A stretch of DNA of 64,000 nt from FEN-1297 sp963787005 (lineage in GTDB: Bacteria; Bacteroidota; Ignavibacteria; Ignavibacteriales; Ignavibacteriaceae), in contig CAWBBX010000088.1 of NCBI GenBank assembly GCA_963787005.1, forward strand, positions 1 to 64,000, in the 5' to 3' direction. This document shows, piece by piece, positions 34,925 to 43,502 of this stretch. The notes beneath the pieces were generated by a model that saw only the letters and a list, made by a program, of their open reading frames with translations, made no database searches and was not told the DNA's origin. The number at the start of each line of letters is the position of its first letter. Position 1 is the stretch's first letter. The position numbers were made by a program, and so were the translations under genes.

Positions 34925-35737
34925 ATGATCAGAATAGAAGATTGTAAGATAGGTGGGGGGAATCCTCTTGTACTAATTGCGGGTCCCTGCGTAGTAGAGA
35001 ATGAGAAATTAATATTAAAAACAGCCGAAGCAATAAAAGAAATTACCTCAGAGCTAGACATACCTTATATATTTAAATCCAGTTATAAGAAAGCGAACCG
35101 GACGAGTCTCGATTCCTTTTCGGGAATCGGAGACAAGGAAGCTCTTGCCGTTCTCGCAAAAGTAAAAAAGGAGCTGAAGGTTCCGGTGATAACCGACGTG
35201 CACTCGGCCGGGGAAATATCCGACGCCGCGGAGGTTGTAGATATTCTACAGATTCCCGCGTTTTTGTGCAGGCAGACTGAGCTTTTAATTGCCGCCGGTA
35301 AATCGGGTAAAGCCGTGAATATAAAAAAGGGACAGTTCCTTGCCCCGGAAGATATGAAGTTCGCGGCCGAGAAGGTCGCCTCAACCGGAAACAAGAACAT
35401 ACTTTTAACGGAGCGGGGCACCACGTTCGGCTATCATAACCTCGTAGTGGATATGCGCTCTTTAATTATTATGAAAGAAATCGGTTACCCGGTTGTAATG
35501 GACGCCACTCATTCCGTGCAGCTTCCGAGCAAGGGCGATAAGAGCGGTGGTCAGCCGGCGTTTATCAAACCGCTCGCAAGAGCCGCCGCCGCCGTCGGGA
35601 TAGACGCACTGTTTTTGGAGGTGCATCCCGATCCTAAAAATGCGATGAGCGACGCAGCAAGCCAGCTCCGGCTCGACGAACTTAAGGACATCCTAATTGA
35701 AGTGCGGAAGATAGACAGAATTATAAAAGGCTATTAA
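34925..35737 (+). CDS. kdsA: 3-deoxy-8-phosphooctulonate synthase KdsA
   Basis: A 270-residue aldolase-type enzyme that condenses PEP with arabinose-5-phosphate to give Kdo-8-phosphate for lipid A. The motifs LIAGPCVVEN, FKSSYKKANRTSLDSFSGIG, VITDVHS, DILQIPAFLCRQTEL, KKGQFLAPEDM and DATHSVQLPS are all present. The Cys in IAGPC is conserved; the metal dependence cannot be settled by inspection. Ribosome site gaaggaaat. First gene of the Kdo/Lpt cluster with kdsD, lptC, lptA and lptB. Confidence 0.95.
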   Translation: MIRIEDCKIGGGNPLVLIAGPCVVENEKLILKTAEAIKEITSELDIPYIFKSSYKKANRTSLDSFSGIGDKEALAVLAKVKKELKVPVITDVHSAGEISDAAEVVDILQIPAFLCRQTELLIAAGKSGKAVNIKKGQFLAPEDMKFAAEKVASTGNKNILLTERGTTFGYHNLVVDMRSLIIMKEIGYPVVMDATHSVQLPSKGDKSGGQPAFIKPLARAAAAVGIDALFLEVHPDPKNAMSDAASQLRLDELKDILIEVRKIDRIIKGY

Positions 35738-35806
35738 ATAGCCGCGATAGTTTTTAACTTTAATGAACGTTGTTCGAAAATTGATTCGATGCATTGAATA
35801 TTTTAA

Positions 35807-36598
35807 GTGAAGAAAGAGTTAGTGAGTAATTTTACCCCGGCAGCAGGACAGAACGGTTACGAACATTTTCCGAGAAGACTGACCGTACAGGAGACGGAGC
35901 TGCTATTTTCCGTCCTCCCCGACAACAAACCCGGGTATAAAGAATACCGCGATAAGCTGAGCAGACTTTTCGTTATAGGAAAAGGACGGTTCGGCGGCGG
36001 GAACTTAATTTTAGGTAAAGAAGAAGATAAGCCGGATAATTCTCTGGGTTCGTCGCCCGTATTTGCTATTGGTTCCGTGAAATGCGAATCGTGCGAAGTT
36101 GACATTACCGTTCATGAGGAAGATGAGGGAAAAATAGAAGTCGATATCTCCTCTATCGACGGAAATGAACCTAAAGAGGATTTGAAGGAAATAAGCAGGC
36201 GGAGTTATTCCGATTGGGTGCCGGGTGAGCCTGCACCCGGCGATTCTTCCGAAGTCCGGGAAATTTTAATTGTACCGGATAGTTATTCGTTGGTCATTGC
36301 TTCCAAGCATAAGATGATATGGCTTTACGAAGCCTCGAGCGGAATAAATCATATTATTCCTGTGAGCAATTTTTACGGTAATTTGATGATGGTGAAGGGG
36401 ATTAAGAAGCACGAAAAAGTTTCTAATCCTTCTCTCTTCTTCAACGATATATCCGGATTCACGGATAATGATCTTACGGCGGCGTTCATTCTATACAACA
36501 AGAACATGCGCCGGTTTGTAATCGATCATCTTTACGAAAGAGCCGTGAGGAAGGAAGAGGAAAAGAGTTTCATTAAAAAATTTTTCAAAAGAGGCTGA
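35807..36598 (+). CDS. conserved hypothetical protein in the Kdo/Lpt cluster
   Basis: A 263-residue protein I do not recognise. It is acidic in its middle (EEDEGKIEVDISSIDGNEPKEDLKE), has a compact C-terminal half of alternating strands and helices, and ends in a basic tail (KKFFKRG). Segments such as SVKCESCEVDITVHEED and REILIVPDSYSLVIASK look conserved. No signal peptide or membrane segment. The start GTG at 35807 has no clear ribosome site; a GTG at 35822 has AAGAAAGAG just upstream and is a good alternative. The gene lies between kdsA and kdsD, 2 bases before the TTG of kdsD, so a role in LPS or carbohydrate phosphate handling is plausible. Confidence 0.75.
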   Translation: MKKELVSNFTPAAGQNGYEHFPRRLTVQETELLFSVLPDNKPGYKEYRDKLSRLFVIGKGRFGGGNLILGKEEDKPDNSLGSSPVFAIGSVKCESCEVDITVHEEDEGKIEVDISSIDGNEPKEDLKEISRRSYSDWVPGEPAPGDSSEVREILIVPDSYSLVIASKHKMIWLYEASSGINHIIPVSNFYGNLMMVKGIKKHEKVSNPSLFFNDISGFTDNDLTAAFILYNKNMRRFVIDHLYERAVRKEEEKSFIKKFFKRG

Positions 36599-36600
36599 AG

Positions 36601-37578
36601 TTGACAATTCAAGAGATAATTCAAAGAGGTAAAGAAGTAATTAAAATTGAGGCCGATGCCGTGGCAAACCTCGCCGAGAGCATTGACGACGAATTTGTGA
36701 AAGCGGTCAATGAGATATCGCAATGCAAAGGCCGTGTTGTATTAACGGGAATGGGGAAGTCCGGACTTATCGCCCGAAAAATTGTAGCCACCCTCAACTC
36801 TACCGGTACGGCGGCAATATACCTGCATCCTACAGACGCACTGCACGGCGATCTCGGGATGGTAAGAAAAGAAGACGTAGTAATAATGATATCGAAGAGC
36901 GGTTCAACGGAAGAAGTTACTAATCTTCTCCCGATGCTAAAAAGATTAAAAGTTACCTTGATCGCTATGGCCGGGAATAAAAATTCGAAGCTTGGGAGAG
37001 AGTGCGATATTTATCTTAATATAGGAGTGAAGGAGGAAGCGTGTCCGCACGATCTGGCGCCGACCGCCTCGACTACGGCAACTTTGGCAATGGGCGATGC
37101 CCTTTCTATGGCGCTTCTGCAGAAGAGGGGATTTACCGCGGAAGACTTCGCTTATCTTCACCCCGGCGGAAGCCTCGGTAAAAGACTCTCGCTCGAGATT
37201 AGTGAAATAATGATTAAAGGCGAACATGTCCCGCTCGTAAACGAGGAAGCCTCCATAAAGGATGTCATCATTGAAATAACCGGGAAGAGATTAGGAACCA
37301 CGTGTGTTATTAATGATGCCGGGGTTTTAACCGGAATTATAACCGACGGCGATCTTAGGAGACTGCTCGAAAAAACAATGGATATTAAGGATTTTAAGGC
37401 AAAGGATATTATGTCCAAAAATCCTAAGGTTACTCAAGCTAAATACCTCGCATCGTTTGCCCTTCAGCAGATGGAGAATTTCAAAATAACATCGATCATT
37501 GTTGTGGACGTGGAGAAAAAGCCTATCGGGATACTTCATTTGCATGAACTTATAAATCTAGGGCTGCGTCCAAGATGA
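36601..37578 (+). CDS. kdsD: arabinose-5-phosphate isomerase KdsD (KpsF/GutQ)
   Basis: A 325-residue SIS-domain isomerase converting ribulose-5-phosphate to arabinose-5-phosphate, the substrate of KdsA. The SIS core has VVLTGMGKSGLIARKIVATLNSTG and MISKSGSTEEVTNLLP; the CBS pair follows from about residue 205 with the regions VINDAGVLTGIITDGDLRRLL and ALQQMENFKITSIIVVD. The start is TTG, three bases after the upstream stop, preceded by agaggctgaag. It overlaps lptC by 4 bases. Together with KdsA it covers both Kdo-making steps in this cluster. Confidence 0.94.
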   Translation: MTIQEIIQRGKEVIKIEADAVANLAESIDDEFVKAVNEISQCKGRVVLTGMGKSGLIARKIVATLNSTGTAAIYLHPTDALHGDLGMVRKEDVVIMISKSGSTEEVTNLLPMLKRLKVTLIAMAGNKNSKLGRECDIYLNIGVKEEACPHDLAPTASTTATLAMGDALSMALLQKRGFTAEDFAYLHPGGSLGKRLSLEISEIMIKGEHVPLVNEEASIKDVIIEITGKRLGTTCVINDAGVLTGIITDGDLRRLLEKTMDIKDFKAKDIMSKNPKVTQAKYLASFALQQMENFKITSIIVVDVEKKPIGILHLHELINLGLRPR

Positions 37579-38141
37579 GAATTTTAATATCATTCATTTT
37601 AATTTTTCTTATAGCCGGCTGCGGCGAGAAAAAAGTCAGACCCGCTATAGACTCTTCGCTGCAGGTATCTAAGCTTCCTGCTCAGGAAAGCTGGGGGGAT
37701 ACGGTATTCTTCAGTGATTCCGGCAGAACAAAAGCCGTACTCGTAGCCGGGCATCTCCGTGTGTACGACAAGCCCGACGAAACACTGCTTGACAGCAATA
37801 TCAAAGTAACGTTCTTAAATCCCAAAGGTGAGCGCAATTCCGTGCTTACGGCAAAGCGCGGCAAGGTAAACAATTTTACGAAGGATCTTTATGCAATTGA
37901 TTCCGTGGTGGCTGTTAGCGACAGCGGCGACACTATAAGAACGCAGGAGCTTATGTGGAGGAATAAGGATAAAAAGATTTTATCCGATAAATTCGTTACT
38001 ATTGTCTCACCGAAAGAAAAGATACAGGGCTACGGCTTTGAGTCGGATCAGAGCATGAGCAACTACACAATTTATAATATTACATACGAGACCGACGTCG
38101 ATTCTCTTAAGAGCAAAAAGCAGGGGAAGTCGAAAAAATGA
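37575..38141 (+). CDS. lptC: LPS export protein LptC, lipoprotein form
   Basis: A 188-residue protein with a signal peptide ending in IAGC, Cys16 being a likely lipidated residue. The remainder is beta-jellyroll-like: ESWGDTVFFSDSGRTKAVLVAGHLRVYDKP, VTFLNPKGERNSVLTAKRGKVNNFTKDLYAIDSVVAVSDSGDTIRTQELMW is a standard OstA/LptC pattern. LptC bridges LptB2FG to LptA. A lipid anchor instead of a membrane helix is typical of Bacteroidota-type LptC. Overlaps kdsD and the lptA-like gene by four bases each. Confidence 0.88.
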   Translation: MRILISFILIFLIAGCGEKKVRPAIDSSLQVSKLPAQESWGDTVFFSDSGRTKAVLVAGHLRVYDKPDETLLDSNIKVTFLNPKGERNSVLTAKRGKVNNFTKDLYAIDSVVAVSDSGDTIRTQELMWRNKDKKILSDKFVTIVSPKEKIQGYGFESDQSMSNYTIYNITYETDVDSLKSKKQGKSKK

Positions 38142-39664
38142 TCGATACTGCCCGCTATTTTATTAATACAAAAATCTTGCACCAGGTCTGTCATCACCTA
38201 AAATTAAAAATTTTAAACCGGAATAAATTAATATTGAGAAGCAGCCGCCCAATATTCATTGTGTTGGTTTCAATTCTGCTCTGCAGCCCGGCATATTCGC
38301 AGCAGAATGAAACAATGAAAGTCGTAGGAGACAGTCTCGTTGGCAAGACGATAAACGATCGGGCGGTGCGGCAGGTTTACGGCAACGTTGTGATGACGCA
38401 GGGCAACGTTAAAATTACCTGTGACGAAGCGATTCAGTATATTGCGAACAATAACGCAGAGCTTATCGGGAACGTTGTAGCCACCCAGGATACTCTTACT
38501 ATCGTTACCGATCGCGCATTTTACTACGGGAACGAGCGCAAGGCAGAGTCAAACTCCGGCGTTAAACTGGACGACAAGAAAGTAATACTTTCCGCCGATA
38601 CCGGGATATATTTTTTCAATGAGCACAAAGCCGATTTTACGCACCGGGTCACTTTATTCGATACGTCCTCCACTCTTTATTCGAACCGGCTTATTTATAA
38701 TAAAAATGAGGGAATGGCTGTCGCTACCGGGAGCGTAAAGATAGTTGAGAATAATAGCATCATAAAAGCCGACAGTCTTATACATTTCAGGAAGACGAAG
38801 GTGACGTATGCTTATAATAATGTGAGCGTATCGAACCCTTCGAACAACGCCGTTATATTCGGCGATCAACTGGAAGATTTTCCGCAGACGCATTTTTCTT
38901 TAATTACAAAGCATCCTATGCTTGTACAGATAGATACTTCTTTTATTTCAAAAGACAGCACTGTGATGAGCGGTCCGGCCGATACCGTACAGATGAGTAT
39001 CGATACACTTGTTATAAGGGCGGGGCTAATGCAGTCATTCCGCGATACGATAAATACTTTCAAAGCGGAAGACTCGGTGAGGATAGTCCGGGGTGATTTC
39101 GCTTCGATAAACGACTATACGGTTTATTACAGAAACAAAGACAAGATAATTACATATAAGAGAAATGCCAAGGAAGCGCAGCCGGTTATATGGTCGGGCA
39201 GTTCCCAGCTTACGGGCGATTCGGTTATCATCACTTTGGAAAAGAACAAAGTCAGACTTCTGCACGTGATCAATAACGCGTTTATACTTTCTCACAACAC
39301 AAACTACCCGGGCAGGTTCGACCAAATGTCCGGCTCGGATATTAAAATTCATTTTAACGACAGCGGCATAAGTCAGACCGACGTACACGGCGGCATACAC
39401 AGCATCTATTACCTTTACGAAGACAGTACAGCGGACGGATTGACGAAGTCATCGGCGCAGGACGCCAGCATTTTATTTGAAAATAAAAAAGTAAGCACGG
39501 TTAAATTATTCGGATCTGCGGCGAGCGATTTTTATCCCGAAAAAATGGTAATAGGCAAGGAGCGAAGTTTTACGTTGCCGGGCTTCAACGAGAATACTAA
39601 CCGGCCGATAAAAAACGAGCTCCTAAAGAACTATGTAAATAAAATTGATATCGGGAAACATTAG
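38138..39664 (+). CDS. lptA: LptA/OstA-like periplasmic LPS-transport protein, long form
   Basis: A 508-residue exported protein. The first ~42 residues are hydrophilic and precede the signal segment (FIVLVSILLCSPAYS); TTG at 38234 is a better start and would give a normal signal peptide. The body has repeated OstA-type beta-hairpins (YGNVVMTQGNVKITCDEAIQYIANNNAELIGNVVATQD, then KVILSADTGIYFFNEHKADFTHRVTLFDTSSTLYSNRLIY). At ~500 residues it is far longer than Proteobacterial LptA (~180), which fits either a fused LptA or an LptD N-terminal-like bridge. It lies in front of lptB. No LptD C-terminal barrel is included. Confidence 0.8.
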   Translation: MIDTARYFINTKILHQVCHHLKLKILNRNKLILRSSRPIFIVLVSILLCSPAYSQQNETMKVVGDSLVGKTINDRAVRQVYGNVVMTQGNVKITCDEAIQYIANNNAELIGNVVATQDTLTIVTDRAFYYGNERKAESNSGVKLDDKKVILSADTGIYFFNEHKADFTHRVTLFDTSSTLYSNRLIYNKNEGMAVATGSVKIVENNSIIKADSLIHFRKTKVTYAYNNVSVSNPSNNAVIFGDQLEDFPQTHFSLITKHPMLVQIDTSFISKDSTVMSGPADTVQMSIDTLVIRAGLMQSFRDTINTFKAEDSVRIVRGDFASINDYTVYYRNKDKIITYKRNAKEAQPVIWSGSSQLTGDSVIITLEKNKVRLLHVINNAFILSHNTNYPGRFDQMSGSDIKIHFNDSGISQTDVHGGIHSIYYLYEDSTADGLTKSSAQDASILFENKKVSTVKLFGSAASDFYPEKMVIGKERSFTLPGFNENTNRPIKNELLKNYVNKIDIGKH

Positions 39665-39728
39665 TTTAAGAGCTTAAAAAAAATTATTTTAACGGTGTAT
39701 ACGTAACTTAAAAAGGCAATATTCTTAA

Positions 39729-40466
39729 ATGGCTGCGACTACATTAAGAAGCGAAAATCTCGTAAAAATATATAAGAAGAGAACCGTCGTTAACAAAGCT
39801 TCGGTGCAGGTCTCGAAGGGAGAGATAGTCGGGTTGCTGGGCCCGAACGGCGCGGGAAAGACAACTACTTTTTATATGATCGTCGGGATGGTGCGTCCCC
39901 ACAGCGGAAAGGTTTTCCTGGACAACAGCGAAATAACGCACGTACCGATGTACAAAAGAGCCAAGATGGGTATCGGTTACCTTCCGCAGGAAGCGTCGGT
40001 ATTCAGGAGGCTTTCGGTCGAGGATAACCTGATGGCGGTTCTAGAGATGACAAATCTCGCAAGCAAAGAGAGAAAAGAAAAATGTGAAAAGCTTCTTGAG
40101 GAATTGAGCATAACAAATATCAGGAAGAGCAAGGCCTTTCAGCTGAGCGGAGGCGAGAGGAGAAGAACCGAGATAGCGAGGGCGCTTGCGACCGATCCCG
40201 ATTTTATCTTACTTGACGAACCTTTTGCCGGCGTCGACCCGATAGCCGTGGAAGATATAATGAACATAGTCGCGAACCTGAAGAACAGGGGAATAGGCGT
40301 TCTGATTACCGATCACAATGTTCACGAAACATTGAGCATTGTAGATAAAGGATATATCCTTATAAACGGTGTGATCTTCCGGCAGGGCAAGGCTGAAGAA
40401 CTTGCAGACGATCCGGAGGTAAGAAAGCTTTATCTCGGAGAAAAGTTTAAGCTCGACAGGTATTAG
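39729..40466 (+). CDS. lptB: LPS export ABC transporter ATPase LptB
   Basis: A 245-residue ATPase with Walker A GPNGAGKTT at residues 38-46, the LptB-specific LPQEASVFRRLSVEDNLMAVLE, signature LSGGERRRTEIARALA, Walker B FILLDEPFAGVDPIAVEDI, and the C-terminal GYILINGVIFRQGKAEEL. LptB powers LptFG in extracting LPS from the inner membrane. lptF and lptG are not adjacent. It closes the kdsA-to-lptB run; 64 bases separate it from lptA. Confidence 0.95.
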   Translation: MAATTLRSENLVKIYKKRTVVNKASVQVSKGEIVGLLGPNGAGKTTTFYMIVGMVRPHSGKVFLDNSEITHVPMYKRAKMGIGYLPQEASVFRRLSVEDNLMAVLEMTNLASKERKEKCEKLLEELSITNIRKSKAFQLSGGERRRTEIARALATDPDFILLDEPFAGVDPIAVEDIMNIVANLKNRGIGVLITDHNVHETLSIVDKGYILINGVIFRQGKAEELADDPEVRKLYLGEKFKLDRY

Positions 40467-40475
40467 AGAAATCCT

Positions 40476-41639
40476 TTACTTCGACCTTCCGAACAAAAAT
40501 TCCAAATATCGTGGATTCCTTTTTGACCAGGCTGCTTCATTGTGTTTTGCGCCCTCCGCTTTGTAAAAAAGAATATCTTTGCCCGACTTATAACCTTTGT
40601 TTTCAAGCTCGCGGATCATTTCCTCCGAACCCGGAAGTAATTTCGCGTCGAGACCGGCGGTGCCGCAGTCTATATAAAACTTAACAGCCTTCTTTTTCCC
40701 GGAATAATTTATTACGGCAGGAATATAGTTAATATCTTCTATATCAAAAGCCGGCGAGAGACATGCCGCCCCGGAAAAAACGCCGGGATATTTCCACGCA
40801 AGCATAAACGAGATCAATCCTCCGAGAGAAGAACCGCCGACGGCTGTATTCTCTCTTCCGGGCAGCGTTCTGTATTTCTTGTCGATTAAAGGCTTGACCT
40901 TGTGCACGACAAAATTCATATAAGATTTTCCTTCGGGTGTGTCGCGGTATTCCATGCTGCGGTCGGAAGTGTTGTAAATTCCTATAATGATCAAATCCTT
41001 AATCGTTCCGTTTTTTATCAGACTGTCAGCCGCCTCATCGAGCTGCCAATCCGTTCCGAAAGAGGATGTCTTCGGGTCAAAAAGATTTTCGCCGTCCTGC
41101 ATGTAAAGTACCGGGTATCTTTTTGTTTTATTTTTGAAATACGATGGGGGAAGCCAAATAACAGCGTCTCTATTTTTGATGCCCTGTCCTTTAAGGTTTC
41201 TCAGGTATTCTACGGTACCGGTTATTTGTCCTGTCGGTTTTTCGGCAGGAAATTCGTTCTTCCAATGATGTACTGCTAAATATAGGATCGTATCTTTATC
41301 AATTGATAAATCGGAGTTGCCCGGAACACTTCCGTCGTCATTAACTGCTTCTTTGGCCCACGAACCCAGCGTTATTTTATATTGGATACTTCCTCCGCGC
41401 TTAAAAATAAAGGATCTTGTCCATGTACTATCATTAATTTTCCTCAGAGGTACGGCCGAAGGATTCCAGCTTCCCAGCTTAGGATCGCTGCCGGTAATAT
41501 AAACGGAAGAGCTGTCGCTTAATCCCGGTGCGCGGACTACAAATTTAACCTTGCCGGTATCATTCTGTGCAAAAATTATTGCCGGCGTAAAAAATAATAG
41601 AATGAGTAAATTTATTTTAAGCATTATTTGTCGTTTCAA
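40476..41639 (-). CDS. secreted CBM20-linked esterase
   Basis: A 387-residue exported hydrolase. A signal peptide (residues 1-24) precedes a starch-binding CBM20 domain (about 28-130: VRAPGLSDSSSVYITGSDPKLGSWNPSAVPL). The rest is an alpha/beta-hydrolase of the esterase-D/enterochelin-esterase type with VIWLPPSYFKNKTKRYPVLYMQDGENLF, nucleophile elbow GGSSLGGL, and an acidic region followed by KHNEAAW (likely catalytic His). It probably cleaves esters from surface or polysaccharide substrates; the exact substrate is unknown. Its 3' end nearly meets that of lptB. Confidence 0.88.
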   Translation of the reverse strand: MKRQIMLKINLLILLFFTPAIIFAQNDTGKVKFVVRAPGLSDSSSVYITGSDPKLGSWNPSAVPLRKINDSTWTRSFIFKRGGSIQYKITLGSWAKEAVNDDGSVPGNSDLSIDKDTILYLAVHHWKNEFPAEKPTGQITGTVEYLRNLKGQGIKNRDAVIWLPPSYFKNKTKRYPVLYMQDGENLFDPKTSSFGTDWQLDEAADSLIKNGTIKDLIIIGIYNTSDRSMEYRDTPEGKSYMNFVVHKVKPLIDKKYRTLPGRENTAVGGSSLGGLISFMLAWKYPGVFSGAACLSPAFDIEDINYIPAVINYSGKKKAVKFYIDCGTAGLDAKLLPGSEEMIRELENKGYKSGKDILFYKAEGAKHNEAAWSKRNPRYLEFLFGRSK

Positions 41640-41744
41640 TTATTTAATTTCATATTTAAAATAAATCATTCCGGATTATCTTCATAACTATCTTTGTATT
41701 GAAATAGAATCTCCGGTTGAGGCATTAATATTTTTGAGCATTGA

Positions 41745-42539
41745 ATGAGCGACGGTTTTAACATCAAAAAAGAGATGAATAATCTCGGCGGCATTTTGTC
41801 CAAGCTGGACAGGAAGGTAGTTTTCATCTTTCTCGCCGTTGCCGTTCTTCAGACGATCTCATGGTATTATACTTCGAGGATGTTCTTCAAAAGTAATTTA
41901 TCCGGCTTATTCGGCAGCGGAAGCGACGTTCAGCTATATGAGTTCATCTATTGGTACGCCGGTGATTTTATAACTCTGCTTATTATTCCGGCTTTAATAA
42001 TAAAAATTTTCTTTAAAGAAAATTTAAGGGATTACGGCTTTACTCCGGGAGATAAAAGAGCCGGATTGATTATTACTCTCGGTTTTCTATTAATTATGCT
42101 TCCGGTAATTTGGATAGTCTCCTCTGAGCCTTCGTTCTCTCTGGCTTATCCGCTGCTGGCTTCCGCGCGCTATTCGTGGAAGATCTTCGTTATTTACGAA
42201 GCGGGATTGTTCATCTACTTGATAGCATGGGAATTTATCTGGCGCGGGTTTATGCTTTTCGGGCTGAAGGAAAAATTCGGATATTACGCGGTACTTATAC
42301 AAATGATACCGTTTTTGATTCTGCACAACGGTAAGCCTCCTGTAGAAGTTTTCGGTGCAATTTTAGGAGGTTTGGCGCTGGGAATTCTTGCATTCAGAAC
42401 CAACTCTATTTATTATTGCGTATTGACTCACGCCGGTGTTATGTTTGCCGTCGACTTGATTTCGATACTAAGGTACAGGGCGGACGAATTCGGCCTGGGT
42501 TTAAATTCGTTTTTACACATCATTAAAAATATTATTTGA
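41745..42539 (+). CDS. CPBP-family intramembrane protease-like protein
   Basis: A 264-residue membrane protein with about 7 hydrophobic segments. Motif 1 reads WEFIWRG, retaining E-x-x-x-R but with Trp in place of the first of the usual two Glu residues. Motif 2 FLILH (F-x-x-x-H) and the last motif THAGVMFAVD are present. The family includes Rce1-type proteases and proteins for bacteriocin self-defence. The loss of one motif-1 Glu may mean altered or lost catalysis. Seven bases separate it from pdxJ, so it is likely co-transcribed with it. Confidence 0.78.
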   Translation: MSDGFNIKKEMNNLGGILSKLDRKVVFIFLAVAVLQTISWYYTSRMFFKSNLSGLFGSGSDVQLYEFIYWYAGDFITLLIIPALIIKIFFKENLRDYGFTPGDKRAGLIITLGFLLIMLPVIWIVSSEPSFSLAYPLLASARYSWKIFVIYEAGLFIYLIAWEFIWRGFMLFGLKEKFGYYAVLIQMIPFLILHNGKPPVEVFGAILGGLALGILAFRTNSIYYCVLTHAGVMFAVDLISILRYRADEFGLGLNSFLHIIKNII

Positions 42540-42546
42540 GGGAAAG

Positions 42547-43257
42547 ATGAGATTTTCACTGAATATAGATCATATAGCAACGCTAAGAAATGCTAGGGGA
42601 GAAGAGCAGCCGGACCCGGTTGCGGCTGCGATGCATGCCGAAGAATACGGTGTAGACGGAATTGTAGTGCATTTGCGGGAAGACCGCCGGCACATAAATG
42701 AAAGGGACGTGAGACTGCTTAGAGAACTTATAAAAACCAAGCTTGATCTCGAGATGGCCGCGACGGACGAGATAATTAAGATCGCCTGCGACGTTGGTCC
42801 GGAACTCGCAACTATCGTACCCGAGAAAAGGCAGGAACTCACTACCGAAGGCGGGCTGAATGTGCTGGACAATATTGGGCGTCTGAAGGACGCCATTGCC
42901 GAGCTGCACGACTCAAACATTGAAGTGTCTTTGTTCGTTGAGCCGAACATCGATCAGATAGACGCCTCATCGGAAATAGGTGCGGACTTCATTGAAATAC
43001 ATACGGGAGTATTCGCGAACGCAGTAACAGAGGAAGAACAGTTCGATGAGCTTGACAAAGTCAGGCTGGCTGTAAAGCACGCCAAGAAACTTGGTATGGG
43101 AGTGAACGCCGGGCACGGCCTGGATTACCGGAACATAAAGATATTCAGGGAGATCCCGGATATTGACGAAGTGAGCATAGGTCACGCAGTAATTGCCCGT
43201 GCGGTTTTCGTGGGATTAAAGGAAGCCGTTCAAGAGATGATTATGCTGATAGGATAA
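42547..43257 (+). CDS. pdxJ: pyridoxine 5'-phosphate synthase PdxJ
   Basis: A 236-residue TIM-barrel enzyme of the DXP-dependent vitamin B6 pathway, joining 3-amino-2-oxopropyl phosphate and deoxyxylulose phosphate. The N-terminal NIDHIATLRNARG motif, DGIVVHLREDRRHI, TIVPEKRQELTTEGG, SLFVEPN, and GMGVNAGHGLDY are all conserved. The ribosome site is gaggga before the ATG. Clear full-length match. Confidence 0.95.
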   Translation: MRFSLNIDHIATLRNARGEEQPDPVAAAMHAEEYGVDGIVVHLREDRRHINERDVRLLRELIKTKLDLEMAATDEIIKIACDVGPELATIVPEKRQELTTEGGLNVLDNIGRLKDAIAELHDSNIEVSLFVEPNIDQIDASSEIGADFIEIHTGVFANAVTEEEQFDELDKVRLAVKHAKKLGMGVNAGHGLDYRNIKIFREIPDIDEVSIGHAVIARAVFVGLKEAVQEMIMLIG

Positions 43258-43293
43258 AAAGTTCGAATTTTAAAGTTTTGTTTGAAAACAAAG

Positions 43294-43342
43294 TTTCAAC
43301 GTATATAGTTGAATAATCAAAATTCAACTAAATCGGTTGAAT
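43294..43342. repeat. four alternating GTTGAAT / ATTCAAC repeats
   Basis: TTTCAAC (43294-43300), GTTGAAT (43308-43314), ATTCAAC (43322-43328), GTTGAAT (43336-43342): four heptamers of alternating orientation at exactly 14-base steps in the spacer between pdxJ and the TIGR02757 gene. A binding-site array is possible. Confidence 0.45.
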
Positions 43343-43502
43343 AAGATAATATTGCGCCGAATATGTCCTGACCGGTACTTTTATTTCCGCATTATCCGCC
43401 ATACTGGTCGCGGCATTTGTTGCAGGCACTATTTGGTATATTGTTTCCGGTAGTCCGCCTTATAATTATTTTAAAATTATGATATAATTTTCTGCTGCCT
43501 TA

